Positions 9,128 to 17,505 of a DNA stretch of 64,000 nt are shown here, piece after piece (position 1 is the first letter of the stretch; the number at the start of each line of letters is the position of its first letter). Made by a program: the position numbers and the translations under genes. Under the pieces are notes generated by a model. It saw only the letters and a program-made list of their open reading frames with translations, had not been told where the DNA came from and made no database searches. Source of the stretch: Chryseobacterium joostei (GTDB lineage Bacteria > Bacteroidota > Bacteroidia > Flavobacteriales > Weeksellaceae); the NCBI RefSeq assembly GCF_003815775.1, contig NZ_CP033926.1, positions 372,001 through 436,000 of the forward strand. Direction: 5' to 3'.

Positions 9128-9736
9128 TTAGAAAACTGTTTTTTCTCTGAGCTGTGTTTCAATTTTTAATTTTGCAAAATCCCATTCATCATCTAAAATA
9201 CTGTAATAAGCAGCATTTCTTGTTGTTCCGTCACTTAAAACCCGATCTTTGCGCAATACTCCTTCAAATACACCGCCTATCTTTTCAATAGCTTTTCTTG
9301 AACGGAAATTGTTGTCTTTGGTTTTTAACTGGACTCTGTTGGTTTTTAATACCTCAAAGCAATAGGTAAGCAGTAAAAGCTTGCATTCTAAATTGATGGT
9401 TGTTCCCCAGAATTCTTTTGTGATCCAGGTCCATCCGATTTCCAGTTTTCTGTCTGCCGGGTAAATTTCAAAAAAGCGTGTTGAACCAATCAATTTGCCT
9501 GTTTTTTTATGGCGTATGACAAAAGGATACTGGTTTTCAGTTTCTCTTTCTGATAATGCTCGTTCGTAGTTTTCATTAAATGTATTTCTTTCAGAGCAGT
9601 CGGTAGGAATAAGTTCCCAAAGGTCTTTGTCCGAAGCTGCAAGATACAGTTCTTCGAAATGTTCTTTTTCTAAAGGAATAAGATCAACATTGGTTCCCTC
9701 TAATAGGGTTGGATAGGAAATCCATCTCTTCTTCAT
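9128..9736 (-). CDS. GNAT-family N-acetyltransferase (RimJ/RimL type)
   Basis: The 202-residue protein has the layout of RimJ/RimL-like acetyltransferases. It has an N-terminal substrate strand region (VDLIPLEKEHFEELY), the phrase KLIGSTRF, then EIGWTWITKEFWGTTINLECKLLLL, in which the acetyl-CoA contacting helix is expected. SRKAIEKIGGVFEGVLRKD matches the usual family end. Such enzymes transfer acetyl groups to protein N-termini or small amines; the substrate is unknown. It stands alone, convergent with the T9SS gene. Confidence 0.88.
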   Translation of the reverse strand: MKKRWISYPTLLEGTNVDLIPLEKEHFEELYLAASDKDLWELIPTDCSERNTFNENYERALSERETENQYPFVIRHKKTGKLIGSTRFFEIYPADRKLEIGWTWITKEFWGTTINLECKLLLLTYCFEVLKTNRVQLKTKDNNFRSRKAIEKIGGVFEGVLRKDRVLSDGTTRNAAYYSILDDEWDFAKLKIETQLREKTVF

Positions 9737-9827
9737 ATGAATATTTTTTTAACAACTAATTTAATGAAAAGTATAAAATTTGTTTATTAAAATAAATTTA
9801 TTTTCTTTTAAAGCGAATGGTAATCAT

Positions 9828-10448
9828 TTAACTTATGTTTTTAATGGATTCTATTCTCCATTTGTCACTTTTAGTAAGGGTATATCTATAAGTCATGCCA
9901 CAGTTTTTCAAATGAAATTCTACGTTGCAGGATTGTTCATTAATCGGCTTTATCTTGAATTGTATAGTGTCAATGTTCTTTAAATCAGATTGATAATCAT
10001 CCTGTGTCATAAAGAAATAATCATAGTCGAAACCAAACGGTGGACCGTCGTTAGCCGGATTTTGCTTGAAATATTCATTTCCATCCACATATCTTGCTTT
10101 GTAAGCAGATAAAAACTTTTGAGAGAATACATCGCTGCTTTCCAGAAATTTAATTTCTTTATTCACTTCATCAAAGTCTACATAATAATTGGCTGGAGGA
10201 TCAGTCTCGGTAAGAATTCCTCCTTTTATGGAATTGAAACTGTAGATTTTATCTTCATTTTCTTTATACCATTTCAGAAAGGTCTTTACTGTTTCAATCT
10301 GGGAGTTATCCTGAACTTTTTGAATGGTAACAACTGCATTTTGAGGCTTTATGGAATCTTGTACTACTGTTTTTTTTATGGTATCTTCTTTTTTACAATG
10401 AGTAAAGAGCATTAAGACAGTTGACAATAACAAAGTTTTCCTTAGCAT
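9828..10448 (-). CDS. Lipoprotein, DUF3828-like
   Basis: The 206-residue product has a lipoprotein signal (MLRKTLLLSTVLMLFTHC) with the acylated cysteine at about residue 18 and a lysine-rich tether after it. The mature part begins with VKTFLKWYKENEDKI and ends in a strand-rich SKDKWRIESI-like segment. That layout resembles DUF3828 proteins, an NTF2-like fold, but this is a judgement from memory of the pattern. The minus-strand sequence TAATTTCG at 10468-10475 is a near match to the -7 box and fits the start. It is probably a periplasm-facing membrane lipoprotein of unknown function. Confidence 0.8.
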   Translation of the reverse strand: MLRKTLLLSTVLMLFTHCKKEDTIKKTVVQDSIKPQNAVVTIQKVQDNSQIETVKTFLKWYKENEDKIYSFNSIKGGILTETDPPANYYVDFDEVNKEIKFLESSDVFSQKFLSAYKARYVDGNEYFKQNPANDGPPFGFDYDYFFMTQDDYQSDLKNIDTIQFKIKPINEQSCNVEFHLKNCGMTYRYTLTKSDKWRIESIKNIS

Positions 10449-10507
10449 AAATAGTTTTTTCAGACGTCGAAATTACGAAAATAAAAAAGTAATCCAGAAG
10501 TGTAATT

Positions 10508-11356
10508 TTATTTTTTTATCCTGTAATTCTCCCTGTAGGTATTGGCCGTAATTCCTGTACAACGCCTGAAGTATCGGCAAAAAAGGGAAGAATCTACAAA
10601 CTGCAACTGATTGCTGATCTCCTTAATGGAAAGTGGTGTGGTTTTAAGAAGTTCCTTGGCTTGCTTTATCACCCTGTAACTAATCCATTGCTTAATGGGT
10701 TTTCCTGTTTCCTTTTTAATGAAACTGCTTAAATACTGCGGGGAAAGGTGCAATTGATTGGAATAAAACAATACACTTCGTTCCAAATGCCCGTGTTTAT
10801 TCAACAGCTCAAAAAAATGCTCTACAATATCCTGACTTCTTGTTTGCAAAAGGCTGTTATTTCTGATAACAGGCAGATAAAGCTTTGAAACCAGTTCAAG
10901 AAGAGCATAAAGTAGGTATTGTACAGATTCTACAGTGCTTTGTTCCTTTGTTTTGGAATGATAATCCTGTATTAACTTAACAGTAGACCAAATAAGTTTT
11001 CTTGTTTTGCTTTCTACCGTCATCACAGGATTGAACTTAATTTCGTCACTGGCTAAAAGAACGGTCAGAAAGCTATAGGAACTGATGAAATCCAAAGAGA
11101 TATAAAATACGGATAATTCCAGATCATCACTGCAGGAAATACCTGCCAGATTTGTATCTGGTAAAAGCATTATGATGGAACTGCTCTGTATATGAAACGG
11201 AAAGGTATTGATTTGAAGATCCAGCTCTCCACCTGATACAAAGCAAAGCAGCAATTTATTGAGTTTACTGGCTTTTTTGTAAAAGTTGCTGATGTTGTCT
11301 GCCTTATATTCTTCAATACATAATCCTTCAAATTTTGGTTTAATATCTATCATCAT
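10508..11356 (-). CDS. AraC-family regulator divergent from an MFS transporter
   Basis: The 282-residue protein has a cupin-like N-terminal half and a typical AraC DNA-binding end, with LERSVLFYSNQLHLSPQYLSSF and LSIKEISNQLQFVDSSLFCRYFRR as the two helix-turn-helix units. The start has two adjacent ATG codons (11356 or 11353). It faces away from the transporter gene at 11547 across a 190-base gap. That gap holds a 13-bp direct repeat spaced by 21 bases, the standard geometry for an AraC-family activator. It most likely controls the transporter in response to an unknown ligand. Confidence 0.9.
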   Translation of the reverse strand: MMIDIKPKFEGLCIEEYKADNISNFYKKASKLNKLLLCFVSGGELDLQINTFPFHIQSSSIIMLLPDTNLAGISCSDDLELSVFYISLDFISSYSFLTVLLASDEIKFNPVMTVESKTRKLIWSTVKLIQDYHSKTKEQSTVESVQYLLYALLELVSKLYLPVIRNNSLLQTRSQDIVEHFFELLNKHGHLERSVLFYSNQLHLSPQYLSSFIKKETGKPIKQWISYRVIKQAKELLKTTPLSIKEISNQLQFVDSSLFCRYFRRCTGITANTYRENYRIKK

Positions 11357-11453
11357 ACAGTTGGATTATTTCTTGGAATGGTTAATGCTTTTATCACTTG
11401 AATTACTGCGATCAAATGTAAGCAGTTAATTTTTCTTTTTAAATACCTTGTTT

Positions 11454-11487
11454 AAAATGGAATATAAAATATCAAAAATGGAATATA
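11454..11487 (+). promoter_or_regulatory. AraC-type direct-repeat operator before the MFS gene
   Basis: AAAATGGAATATA occurs exactly twice, at 11454-11466 and 11475-11487, with a 21-bp period. This places both copies on the same face of the helix. The second copy ends 20 bases before a TAACTTCG -7-like box (11508-11515), so it covers the -33 position. The promoter has no TTG there, which fits a promoter that depends on a bound activator. Confidence 0.7.
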
Positions 11488-11507
11488 TTTTATTGGATGA
11501 GTGTAAC

Positions 11508-11515
11508 TAACTTCG
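11508..11515 (+). promoter_or_regulatory. Candidate -7 box for the MFS gene
   Basis: TAACTTCG differs from TAnnTTTG at one base and lies 31 bases before the ATG at 11547. The usual TTG at -33 is missing; the AraC-type repeat occupies that place. Confidence 0.45.
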
Positions 11516-11546
11516 CCAACGGAAATTTTAATCAAAATTTGTTATA

Positions 11547-12701
11547 ATGCACGATAGAGAAACCTCTGCTACGAGAATGCCGACGGCCTGCTTTTTACTT
11601 TTCTTTGCCCATGGACTTGTTTTTTCTTCCTGGGCGAGCCGTATTCCCATTATTAAAAATGCTCTTTCCATTAATGAAGCAGAATTGGGAACTCTTTTGC
11701 TTTTAATGCCTATAGGGCAGCTTTCTACAATGGTTTTGGCAGGAAAACTAATCAGTAAGTATGGAAGTAGTCAAATGATTAAAAATTGCTTTTTACTATA
11801 TCCGGCTTTTCTTTTATTGATCGGGCTTGCTCCGTCTTATTGGGTGTTGGCAACGGTGCTGTTCTTTTTTGGAGTTACCGGAAATATGTGCAATATAGCC
11901 ATCAATACACAAGCTATAGAAATAGAGTCAATCACAAAAAGAACATTGCTGTCATCTTATCATGGGGCATGGTGTTTTGCAGGATTAATAGGAGCGTTGG
12001 TCGGCCTATTGATGATAAACCTGAATGTAAGCACATTTTATCATTTTGTATTTACTTTCGTTCTTGTGTTTTCAATCTGGTTTTACAGTAAGGGGCATTT
12101 AACGAATATCATTCATAATGTAGAACCTCAAAGACAGTCAATTTTAAAATTTGTAAACCCAACATTAGTAGGATTAGGAGTCATAGGATTCTTGAGTATG
12201 GCTATTGAAGGGGCTATGTTTGACTGGAGTGGTGTATATTTTCAAACCATTGTAAAGGCACCGGAAAAGTTGGTTATTCTTGGGTATACCAGTTTTATTT
12301 TAATGATGACCTTAGGGCGTTTTATTGGAAACCGTGTGATTGAAAGGTATGGGAAGAAAATTGTTCTTCAATGCTGTGGTATTCTGATGAGCAGTGGTCT
12401 TTTTCTAAGTGTTTTCTTTCCGGAATTATGGATTTGTATCATTGCTTTCATGATTATAGGTCTTGGAAGTTCCCTAAGTGTACCTTCAGTTTACAGTACG
12501 GTAGGAAAGGTGAGTAAGGTAGCACCAAGTATTGCTTTATCCTTTGTGTCCAGTATTTCGTTTTTAGGGTTTTTAATGGGACCGCCGTTGATTGGATATA
12601 TCGCTGAATGGTTTGATCTAAGATATTCCTACGGACTTTTTGCCTGCTTTGGAATATTATTGGCCATTATGGCGGGACAAATGAAAGTATTTAGGAGGTA
12701 A
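11547..12701 (+). CDS. MFS transporter, YbjJ-like
   Basis: The 384-residue membrane protein has about twelve hydrophobic segments. The N-terminal signature FSSWASRIPIIKNAL followed by LGTLLLLMPIGQLSTM closely resembles the YbjJ branch of the major facilitator superfamily, for which no substrate is firmly known to me. A second half with GFLSMAIEGAMFDWSGVYF is also typical of that branch. It probably exports or imports a small molecule across the inner membrane. The divergent AraC gene and the direct-repeat operator upstream point to ligand-controlled expression. Confidence 0.9.
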   Translation: MHDRETSATRMPTACFLLFFAHGLVFSSWASRIPIIKNALSINEAELGTLLLLMPIGQLSTMVLAGKLISKYGSSQMIKNCFLLYPAFLLLIGLAPSYWVLATVLFFFGVTGNMCNIAINTQAIEIESITKRTLLSSYHGAWCFAGLIGALVGLLMINLNVSTFYHFVFTFVLVFSIWFYSKGHLTNIIHNVEPQRQSILKFVNPTLVGLGVIGFLSMAIEGAMFDWSGVYFQTIVKAPEKLVILGYTSFILMMTLGRFIGNRVIERYGKKIVLQCCGILMSSGLFLSVFFPELWICIIAFMIIGLGSSLSVPSVYSTVGKVSKVAPSIALSFVSSISFLGFLMGPPLIGYIAEWFDLRYSYGLFACFGILLAIMAGQMKVFRR

Positions 12702-12728
12702 ATAAGTAAATATTTTTTCATGAAGAAA

Positions 12729-12775
12729 AAACAGTCTGTTTTCAGAATACCAATGATTTTGAAAACAGACTGTTT
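12729..12775. terminator. Bidirectional terminator between convergent genes
   Basis: A perfect 16-bp inverted repeat (AAACAGTCTGTTTTCA and its complement) with a 15-base loop has A-runs on the left and T-rich sequence on the right. It can end both the MFS gene and the convergent gene at 12782. Confidence 0.85.
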
Positions 12776-12781
12776 CTATTT

Positions 12782-13171
12782 TTATATCCAATTTTCTATC
12801 AGATGGAACCATAGCGCTTTCTCTTCGTTGACAAGAAAGACTGCGGATGATTTTCTTTTGTTTGTTACTCCCTCCGTAGTTTGAGTTTCGATATAGGTTG
12901 CCAGTCCGTGATGATCAGAATGATGTACTTCAATATTTTCAACCTGAACAATGCGTTCCGGAAATTTTCCAAAAACTGTTGGGAGCCAGTCAGAAAACAG
13001 AGATAAGGTAACAGGTTTTCCATCTCCGTTGATCATTGTAAACTCTGAGGAAAATCCGGAAAGAATTTGTTGGTAAAGAGCTTCCTTATTTTCAGCTTTC
13101 CCTTGAAACCATTTTTCAATATTCTTATGGAATTCCATTATTTCCCGGGTGATTTTTTCTGTGTTGTTCAT
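12782..13171 (-). CDS. NTF2-like protein (SnoaL/DUF4440 type)
   Basis: The 129-residue protein has the size and layout of small NTF2-like proteins. A long first helix (ITREIMEFHKNIEKWFQGK) is followed by FSSEFTMINGDGKPVTL and a strand-rich C-terminal half with AVFLVNEEKALWFHLIENWI. Members act as small-molecule binding domains or simple isomerases; no catalytic set can be named here. It lies between two terminator-bounded genes and shares direction with the MFS gene at 13219, which begins further upstream, so both could be on one transcript. Confidence 0.78.
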   Translation of the reverse strand: MNNTEKITREIMEFHKNIEKWFQGKAENKEALYQQILSGFSSEFTMINGDGKPVTLSLFSDWLPTVFGKFPERIVQVENIEVHHSDHHGLATYIETQTTEGVTNKRKSSAVFLVNEEKALWFHLIENWI

Positions 13172-13218
13172 AGATTTAAATGTATAATTTTTTTAAATTT
13201 TAATTAAAGCCTTTGATA

Positions 13219-14601
13219 TCAAAGCTGATGAATGTATTTTCTTAATTTAATATTCCCCCATATTCCGACCATCTGGAAACCTCCGATCATTGCAATAGCC
13301 AAAGAGAAAGCTTCAGGAAAACCTATTACTTTTATCATATTAAAAAAGAATGTCCCTATTATTGCTCCTCCGGTTACACTGCCTATCTGTATACCAATGC
13401 TTATAAGACCTGAAGCCTGCCCAGCTTTCTCCTTGGAAGTAAAACTAATGGCCGTCCGCATCATTACAGGCATAATGGTTCCGTGTCCTAGCCCTGCCAT
13501 AAATAGGGTAATGTTGGTGATAAAAGATGGCTTTTGTTGAATATAGAAAACCAATGCGCTGAATATGAATCCTGCCATTAATAATCCCAGACCAATATAG
13601 ATGATCCTATAAGGGGTTAGTTTTATTTTGGAAACCATAAAAGGCCCCAGGAAAAAAGCAATTCCGTAGGGAACAATGGCAATTCCTGTCTGCATAGAGT
13701 CTTGGTGTAAAAACTGTTGGAGATAGTAAGGATAACAAATAAATAAGCCCGCGGTAAAATTGTAAAAAAAGATGATTAAAAGGCTTAATGCAAAAGGCCT
13801 ATGTTTTAAAAGGGTTGGATCTATAAGTACAGGTCTGGCTTTTTTCATTAAATAGGCTTCATATTTTAAGAATCCTATCAATAAAGCAATACCTGCAAAC
13901 AGAAAGCAGAATATCCACCACGCCCAATGATATTTCTGCCCGAAGATAAGAGGACATATAAGCATCAGTAAGGCAAGAATTAATAATAATGAGCCTGTAA
14001 GGTCAATTCCGGAATTGATTTCCTGATGATGAGTATCCATGGTAAAATGAATTCCCACAATACAGATAACCGTAATAGGTACATTAACAAGGAATACCAT
14101 TTCCCAGGAAAAACCTCCCCAGTGCATACTGAGAAGCAACCCTCCAAGCAGCTGGCCAATCACAGAGGCTAATCCGAATACGGAGCTGAAAAGACTTACC
14201 GCCTTAGGCTGTTCCTTACTGCTGAATAGAACCTTTATGGAAGCTAAAACCTGAGGCGCAAGTAATGAAGCCCCAATTCCCTGAAATAACCGAGCAATAA
14301 TTAACCAAGTCACGGTAGGAGAAAAGGCACAGGCCAAAGATGAAAATAAAAAGGTGTACAAGCCTATTATGAAGATTCTTTTCCGTCCATAAAGATCACC
14401 CAGCCGTCCTCCACAAACAACAAGGGCTGCATAGGTTAGCCCATAGATGGCAATGACCATTTGTAACTGATGATCACTTGCTTTTAATGCATTTTTTATG
14501 GAGGGTAAAGCCATATTGACAATAAAATAATCCAATGGTGAAAGGAAGGCTCCTGCTATCAGAAAATTGAGCGCTTGCCATCGTTTTGGATATGTATTCA
14601 T
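13219..14601 (-). CDS. MFS multidrug-type transporter, DHA2 (14-helix) family
   Basis: The 460-residue protein has about fourteen hydrophobic segments and DHA2 signatures. LDYFIVNMALPSI is motif D1, GRLGDLYGRKRIF is motif A, IARLFQGIGASLLAP is motif B and GLASVIGQLLGGLL is motif C. These transporters use the proton gradient to export drugs or metabolites. An in-frame TTG at 14616 lies inside a TATTTTTG -7 box, so the ATG at 14601 is the better start. The gene is divergent from an AraC regulator with only 73 bases between them, and their promoters interlock. Confidence 0.92.
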   Translation of the reverse strand: MNTYPKRWQALNFLIAGAFLSPLDYFIVNMALPSIKNALKASDHQLQMVIAIYGLTYAALVVCGGRLGDLYGRKRIFIIGLYTFLFSSLACAFSPTVTWLIIARLFQGIGASLLAPQVLASIKVLFSSKEQPKAVSLFSSVFGLASVIGQLLGGLLLSMHWGGFSWEMVFLVNVPITVICIVGIHFTMDTHHQEINSGIDLTGSLLLILALLMLICPLIFGQKYHWAWWIFCFLFAGIALLIGFLKYEAYLMKKARPVLIDPTLLKHRPFALSLLIIFFYNFTAGLFICYPYYLQQFLHQDSMQTGIAIVPYGIAFFLGPFMVSKIKLTPYRIIYIGLGLLMAGFIFSALVFYIQQKPSFITNITLFMAGLGHGTIMPVMMRTAISFTSKEKAGQASGLISIGIQIGSVTGGAIIGTFFFNMIKVIGFPEAFSLAIAMIGGFQMVGIWGNIKLRKYIHQL

Positions 14602-14613
14602 AATTTTTTTATG

Positions 14614-14621
14614 CAAAAATA
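14614..14621 (-). promoter_or_regulatory. -7 box of the DHA2 transporter gene
   Basis: On the minus strand the sequence is TATTTTTG, a full match to TAnnTTTG. It sits 13 bases before the chosen ATG and overlaps an in-frame TTG codon, which is thereby unlikely to be the start. Confidence 0.55.
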
Positions 14622-14626
14622 ACCTC

Positions 14627-14654
14627 TTGATGTTCTGTTAAAATTGTACTTTTG
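14627..14654 (+). promoter_or_regulatory. Promoter of the AraC gene at 14675
   Basis: TTG (14627-14629), a 17-base spacer and TACTTTTG (14647-14654) match the Bacteroidota promoter consensus fully. The box is 20 bases before the ATG. The divergent transporter -7 box is only six bases away, so polymerase bound at one promoter should block the other. Confidence 0.7.
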
Positions 14655-14674
14655 GAGGAAAATATAGTGCGTAA

Positions 14675-15523
14675 ATGAAAGGGTTACATCTGGAAAATAT
14701 TAAAGTGAGAGAAATGAAGCTTGAGGGTGAAGAAGTTATTCTGAAAACTAAATCTTTTCTTTCATTTGTATACGTCATAAAAGGAAAAGGTAGTTTGGTG
14801 TATGATGAGCGCCGCATTCATTTTACAGAGGGAAAGCTTTTCATTATTCCACAGCAGGAATCTTATCATTTTGAAAGTGAAAATGCAGCGCTGATTAGTA
14901 TTGAATGCCCTATTGAATTTATTGATAAAATACGTCTGGAAGCAGATCGCATTGAAAGCTGTGAAAATCTCTATAAACTGCAATATATAAGCAATAATTA
15001 CCATGCCCGAGCCGGATGTGTATTCCGAAATAAGAATGACGAAAGCTTTGCGGAAGCTCTTATTTTGCAGATTGCAAGAGAGTTTAAGAATAATGCGGAG
15101 GATTATTTGATTATCCGTAACTGTATTTCGATTTTGCTTAACCTTATTGCCAGAAATATTATTCAGAGTGAGACTTCAGATCTGCAGGAAAACAAAAAGG
15201 CATTCTCTATTATGAAGATCATCACCTATATTCAGCAACATATAAAAGACAGAGAAAAGACAGGAATTCAGTCTATTGCTGATCATTTTGGAATTTCCGG
15301 AAACTATTTTGGAGAATACTTTAAGCAACAAACCGGAGTTTCTTATCAGGATTACTTATTGGATTACCGTTTGAAGCTGGTTGAGACCTATCTCCAGTAC
15401 AGTAGTATACGATTAAGTGAAATAGCCTATGAACTTCAGTTCAGTGATGAAAGCCATCTTTCAAAGATTTTTAAAAAATATAGAGGAGTTACGCCGGGAG
15501 AATATAGAAAGAATAGTAAATGA
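14675..15523 (+). CDS. AraC-family regulator divergent from the DHA2 transporter
   Basis: The 282-residue protein has a cupin-like N-terminal half (LSFVYVIKGKGSLVYDERRIHFTEG is a typical cupin start) and a C-terminal AraC DNA-binding domain with IQSIADHFGISGNYFGEYFKQQTG and LSEIAYELQFSDESHLSKIFKKYRG. The neighbour on the other strand is a DHA2 exporter, the likely target. Its own promoter is a clean TTG-N17-TAnnTTTG. The inducing compound is unknown; by analogy with other AraC-exporter pairs it may be a substrate of the pump. Confidence 0.92.
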   Translation: MKGLHLENIKVREMKLEGEEVILKTKSFLSFVYVIKGKGSLVYDERRIHFTEGKLFIIPQQESYHFESENAALISIECPIEFIDKIRLEADRIESCENLYKLQYISNNYHARAGCVFRNKNDESFAEALILQIAREFKNNAEDYLIIRNCISILLNLIARNIIQSETSDLQENKKAFSIMKIITYIQQHIKDREKTGIQSIADHFGISGNYFGEYFKQQTGVSYQDYLLDYRLKLVETYLQYSSIRLSEIAYELQFSDESHLSKIFKKYRGVTPGEYRKNSK

Positions 15524-15573
15524 CAAATTAATTTTTTTTGAAGTTGTTGCATTTAAGATTTTTAATTTAAATT

Positions 15574-15602
15574 TATATAGTTAACTATATAGTTCACTAT
15601 AT
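15574..15602 (+). promoter_or_regulatory. Two overlapping palindromes, probable MarR operator
   Basis: Bases 15574-15591 form a perfect 18-bp palindrome, TATATAGTTAACTATATA. Bases 15587-15602 form a second, nearly perfect one, ATATAGTTCACTATAT. They share the CTATA/TATAG half-site and lie 30 to 60 bases before the MarR start. This is the usual arrangement for an autoregulating MarR dimer. Confidence 0.65.
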
Positions 15603-15633
15603 TTTTATATATTTACATTAAATTTTTTTTAAA

Positions 15634-16128
15634 ATGGATTTTGATTTTATTAAAGAATTAGGGTATAAGGCATTGGACAGCAGGTTGAAAAGAATCAGTG
15701 ATCGGATGTCGCATGATGTAAGAAAGTTCTATAAAGAGTTTGGAATAGATGTAGAACCGAATTGGTATCTGGTTTTTATGTTGCTTCAGAAAAAAGAGGA
15801 AGTTTCTATTACAGATATTGCTGAACCTTTAGGATATTCTCATCCATCAGTAGTGGTTATGATAAAGAAAATGACAGAAAAGGGTTATTTAACTATTAAA
15901 AAGGATACTACTGATAAGCGGAAACAACTTATTTCATTGTCCCCAAAGGCAATAGAAATGCTTCCTCAGCTAAGGCAGATCTGGGACAGTTGTGAAAAAG
16001 CTATTTTGCAGCTCCTAGAAAATGATCTGTCCATTTTTTCCTACCTCGATACAATAGATCAGGAATTAAAAAATGATTCTTTTCACCATCGTTTTAAACA
16101 GGAATACTTAAAATCAATACACTCATGA
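15634..16128 (+). CDS. MarR-family transcriptional regulator
   Basis: The 164-residue protein has the winged-helix core of MarR regulators. The recognition region is EVSITDIAEPLGYSHPSVVVMIKKMTEKGYL and the wing is DTTDKRKQLISLSPKA, near residues 65-115. Helices at both ends should form the dimer. The tandem palindromes just upstream suggest autoregulation. Its stop overlaps the start of the next gene by four bases (ATGA), so the two are almost surely translated together. The signal it senses is unknown. Confidence 0.92.
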   Translation: MDFDFIKELGYKALDSRLKRISDRMSHDVRKFYKEFGIDVEPNWYLVFMLLQKKEEVSITDIAEPLGYSHPSVVVMIKKMTEKGYLTIKKDTTDKRKQLISLSPKAIEMLPQLRQIWDSCEKAILQLLENDLSIFSYLDTIDQELKNDSFHHRFKQEYLKSIHS

Positions 16129-16889
16129 AAACACTTATCTTATTTATCGTATTATTATTTTCCAACCTGATGATTTCTGCCACAGAAACGAGGGTGATGA
16201 TAAGAGCAAAGGCAAGGGATGCTAAATTTATTGGAAGTTCCTTGGGGGGTGCACATATCATTGTGAGGAATAAACTGAATCAAAAGATTCTGGCAGAGGG
16301 AAATACAACCGGAAGTACCGGAAATACAGATCTTATTATGAAGACTCCTAAAATAAGAGGCAATTCAATTGCAGATGATCAGACAGGAGGATTCATGGCG
16401 ACCATTGATATTGATGAACCCACATTTATTAATATAGAAGTTATTTCGCCATTGAACAGTAAACAAGCACAAGCGGTGGTAAGTACAGAGCTATGGTTGA
16501 TTCCCGGAAAAAATATTTTAGGTGAAGGAATCATTCTTGAGATTCCCGGATACATTATTGATATTCTAAAACCTAGAACCCATCAGTATATTGGGTTGAA
16601 AACCATTAAGGATAAGCCCTTTCTGTTTCAGGCAAATATTGTTATGATGTGTGGATGTGTAATAGAAAAAGGAGGCGTTTGGAATTCTGATGAAATTGAA
16701 GTGACAGGAATCCTTAAGAAAGATGGAAAATTTGTAAAGAATATTGACCTGTCATGGGTTTCCACCAATTTATTTGAAGGAAGCCATATCATCAATACTC
16801 CAGGAAATTATGAACTCATACTATATGCTTATCATGAGAAAACAGGAAATACAGGAGTAGATAAAGTGAACTATGTGGTTTTTGAATAG
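16125..16889 (+). CDS. Secreted protein of unknown function coupled to MarR
   Basis: The 254-residue product starts with a signal peptide (about residues 1-19, MKTLILFIVLLFSNLMISA). The mature protein looks like two beta-rich domains. The second has a striking MMCGCVIEKGGVW segment near residue 180, with two cysteines one residue apart after two methionines, which could bind a metal. The end (NYELILYAYHEKTGNTGVDKVNYVVF) resembles an immunoglobulin-like strand set. I do not recognise a named family. Start and stop-codon overlap with marR implies joint expression, so it probably deals with whatever MarR senses. Confidence 0.75.
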   Translation: MKTLILFIVLLFSNLMISATETRVMIRAKARDAKFIGSSLGGAHIIVRNKLNQKILAEGNTTGSTGNTDLIMKTPKIRGNSIADDQTGGFMATIDIDEPTFINIEVISPLNSKQAQAVVSTELWLIPGKNILGEGIILEIPGYIIDILKPRTHQYIGLKTIKDKPFLFQANIVMMCGCVIEKGGVWNSDEIEVTGILKKDGKFVKNIDLSWVSTNLFEGSHIINTPGNYELILYAYHEKTGNTGVDKVNYVVFE

Positions 16890-16958
16890 CAAATGAAATA
16901 TCAATTGTTCATAAATAGATATGGTATTATAAACTACTTTCAGGTACTCATAATCACC

Positions 16959-17192
16959 CTAAAGAGCACTAAATACCTCAGCAATAGCTGTAATAAGATC
17001 TTTCTCTACAGTAGGATTGGAAGATGTTTCCGGTACAATTGCCCGTAGATTACCCTCATCATCGCGCTCGAAAACCACTTCACAGCCATCAACATCAACG
17101 TAGAATTTGTAACCGTGGGAGAATGTTGCCAGGCGTACATTAAATGTTAGTTCTTTGCCTTTATAAGTTACAGGTAATTCAAATTCTTCCAT
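16959..17192 (-). CDS. Small conserved-looking protein, 77 aa
   Basis: The 77-residue product is acidic and has no signal peptide or membrane segment. It reads as a short beta sheet (FELPVTYKGKELTFNVRL, YKFYVDVDGCEVVFERDDEGNLRAIV) followed by one helix (VEKDLITAIAEVFSAL). Small proteins of this shape are widespread in Bacteroidota without known function. The start ATG at 17192 follows an AT-rich leader. No operon partner is seen, as neighbours on both sides run the other way. Confidence 0.7.
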   Translation of the reverse strand: MEEFELPVTYKGKELTFNVRLATFSHGYKFYVDVDGCEVVFERDDEGNLRAIVPETSSNPTVEKDLITAIAEVFSAL

Positions 17193-17505
17193 AAATTGTA
17201 GGGTCTATGTATTCAAAAATTCTAAGCAAAGTTCGGAAATCTTATTTAAAAACACCTGTTTTAGAGAGTGTTTTGAAGCATTATATTGTAATGTGTTGAC
17301 TGTAAGGGTAAATTGTGTCTGCAATAGATGCTTTGTTGAATTTTTTCAAACAAGAAATACTCTGGTTAGGATAAAAAACACTTTTAGAATGGAATATTTT
17401 AAATAATAATGAATATCTTGCCTTTTTGCATGAAAAAGTCTTGAGATAGTAGTATCTATTGGCTTATAAATTGATGCTACAAGTTTTATTGAATTTTGAT
17501 TATTA
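17193..17505. other. Intergenic stretch of 313 bases without a gene
   Basis: This is the space between two divergent genes. It is AT-rich and contains no reading frame that looks coding. No exact TAnnTTTG promoter was found, and no hairpin was seen. It presumably carries the promoters of both genes. Confidence 0.4.
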
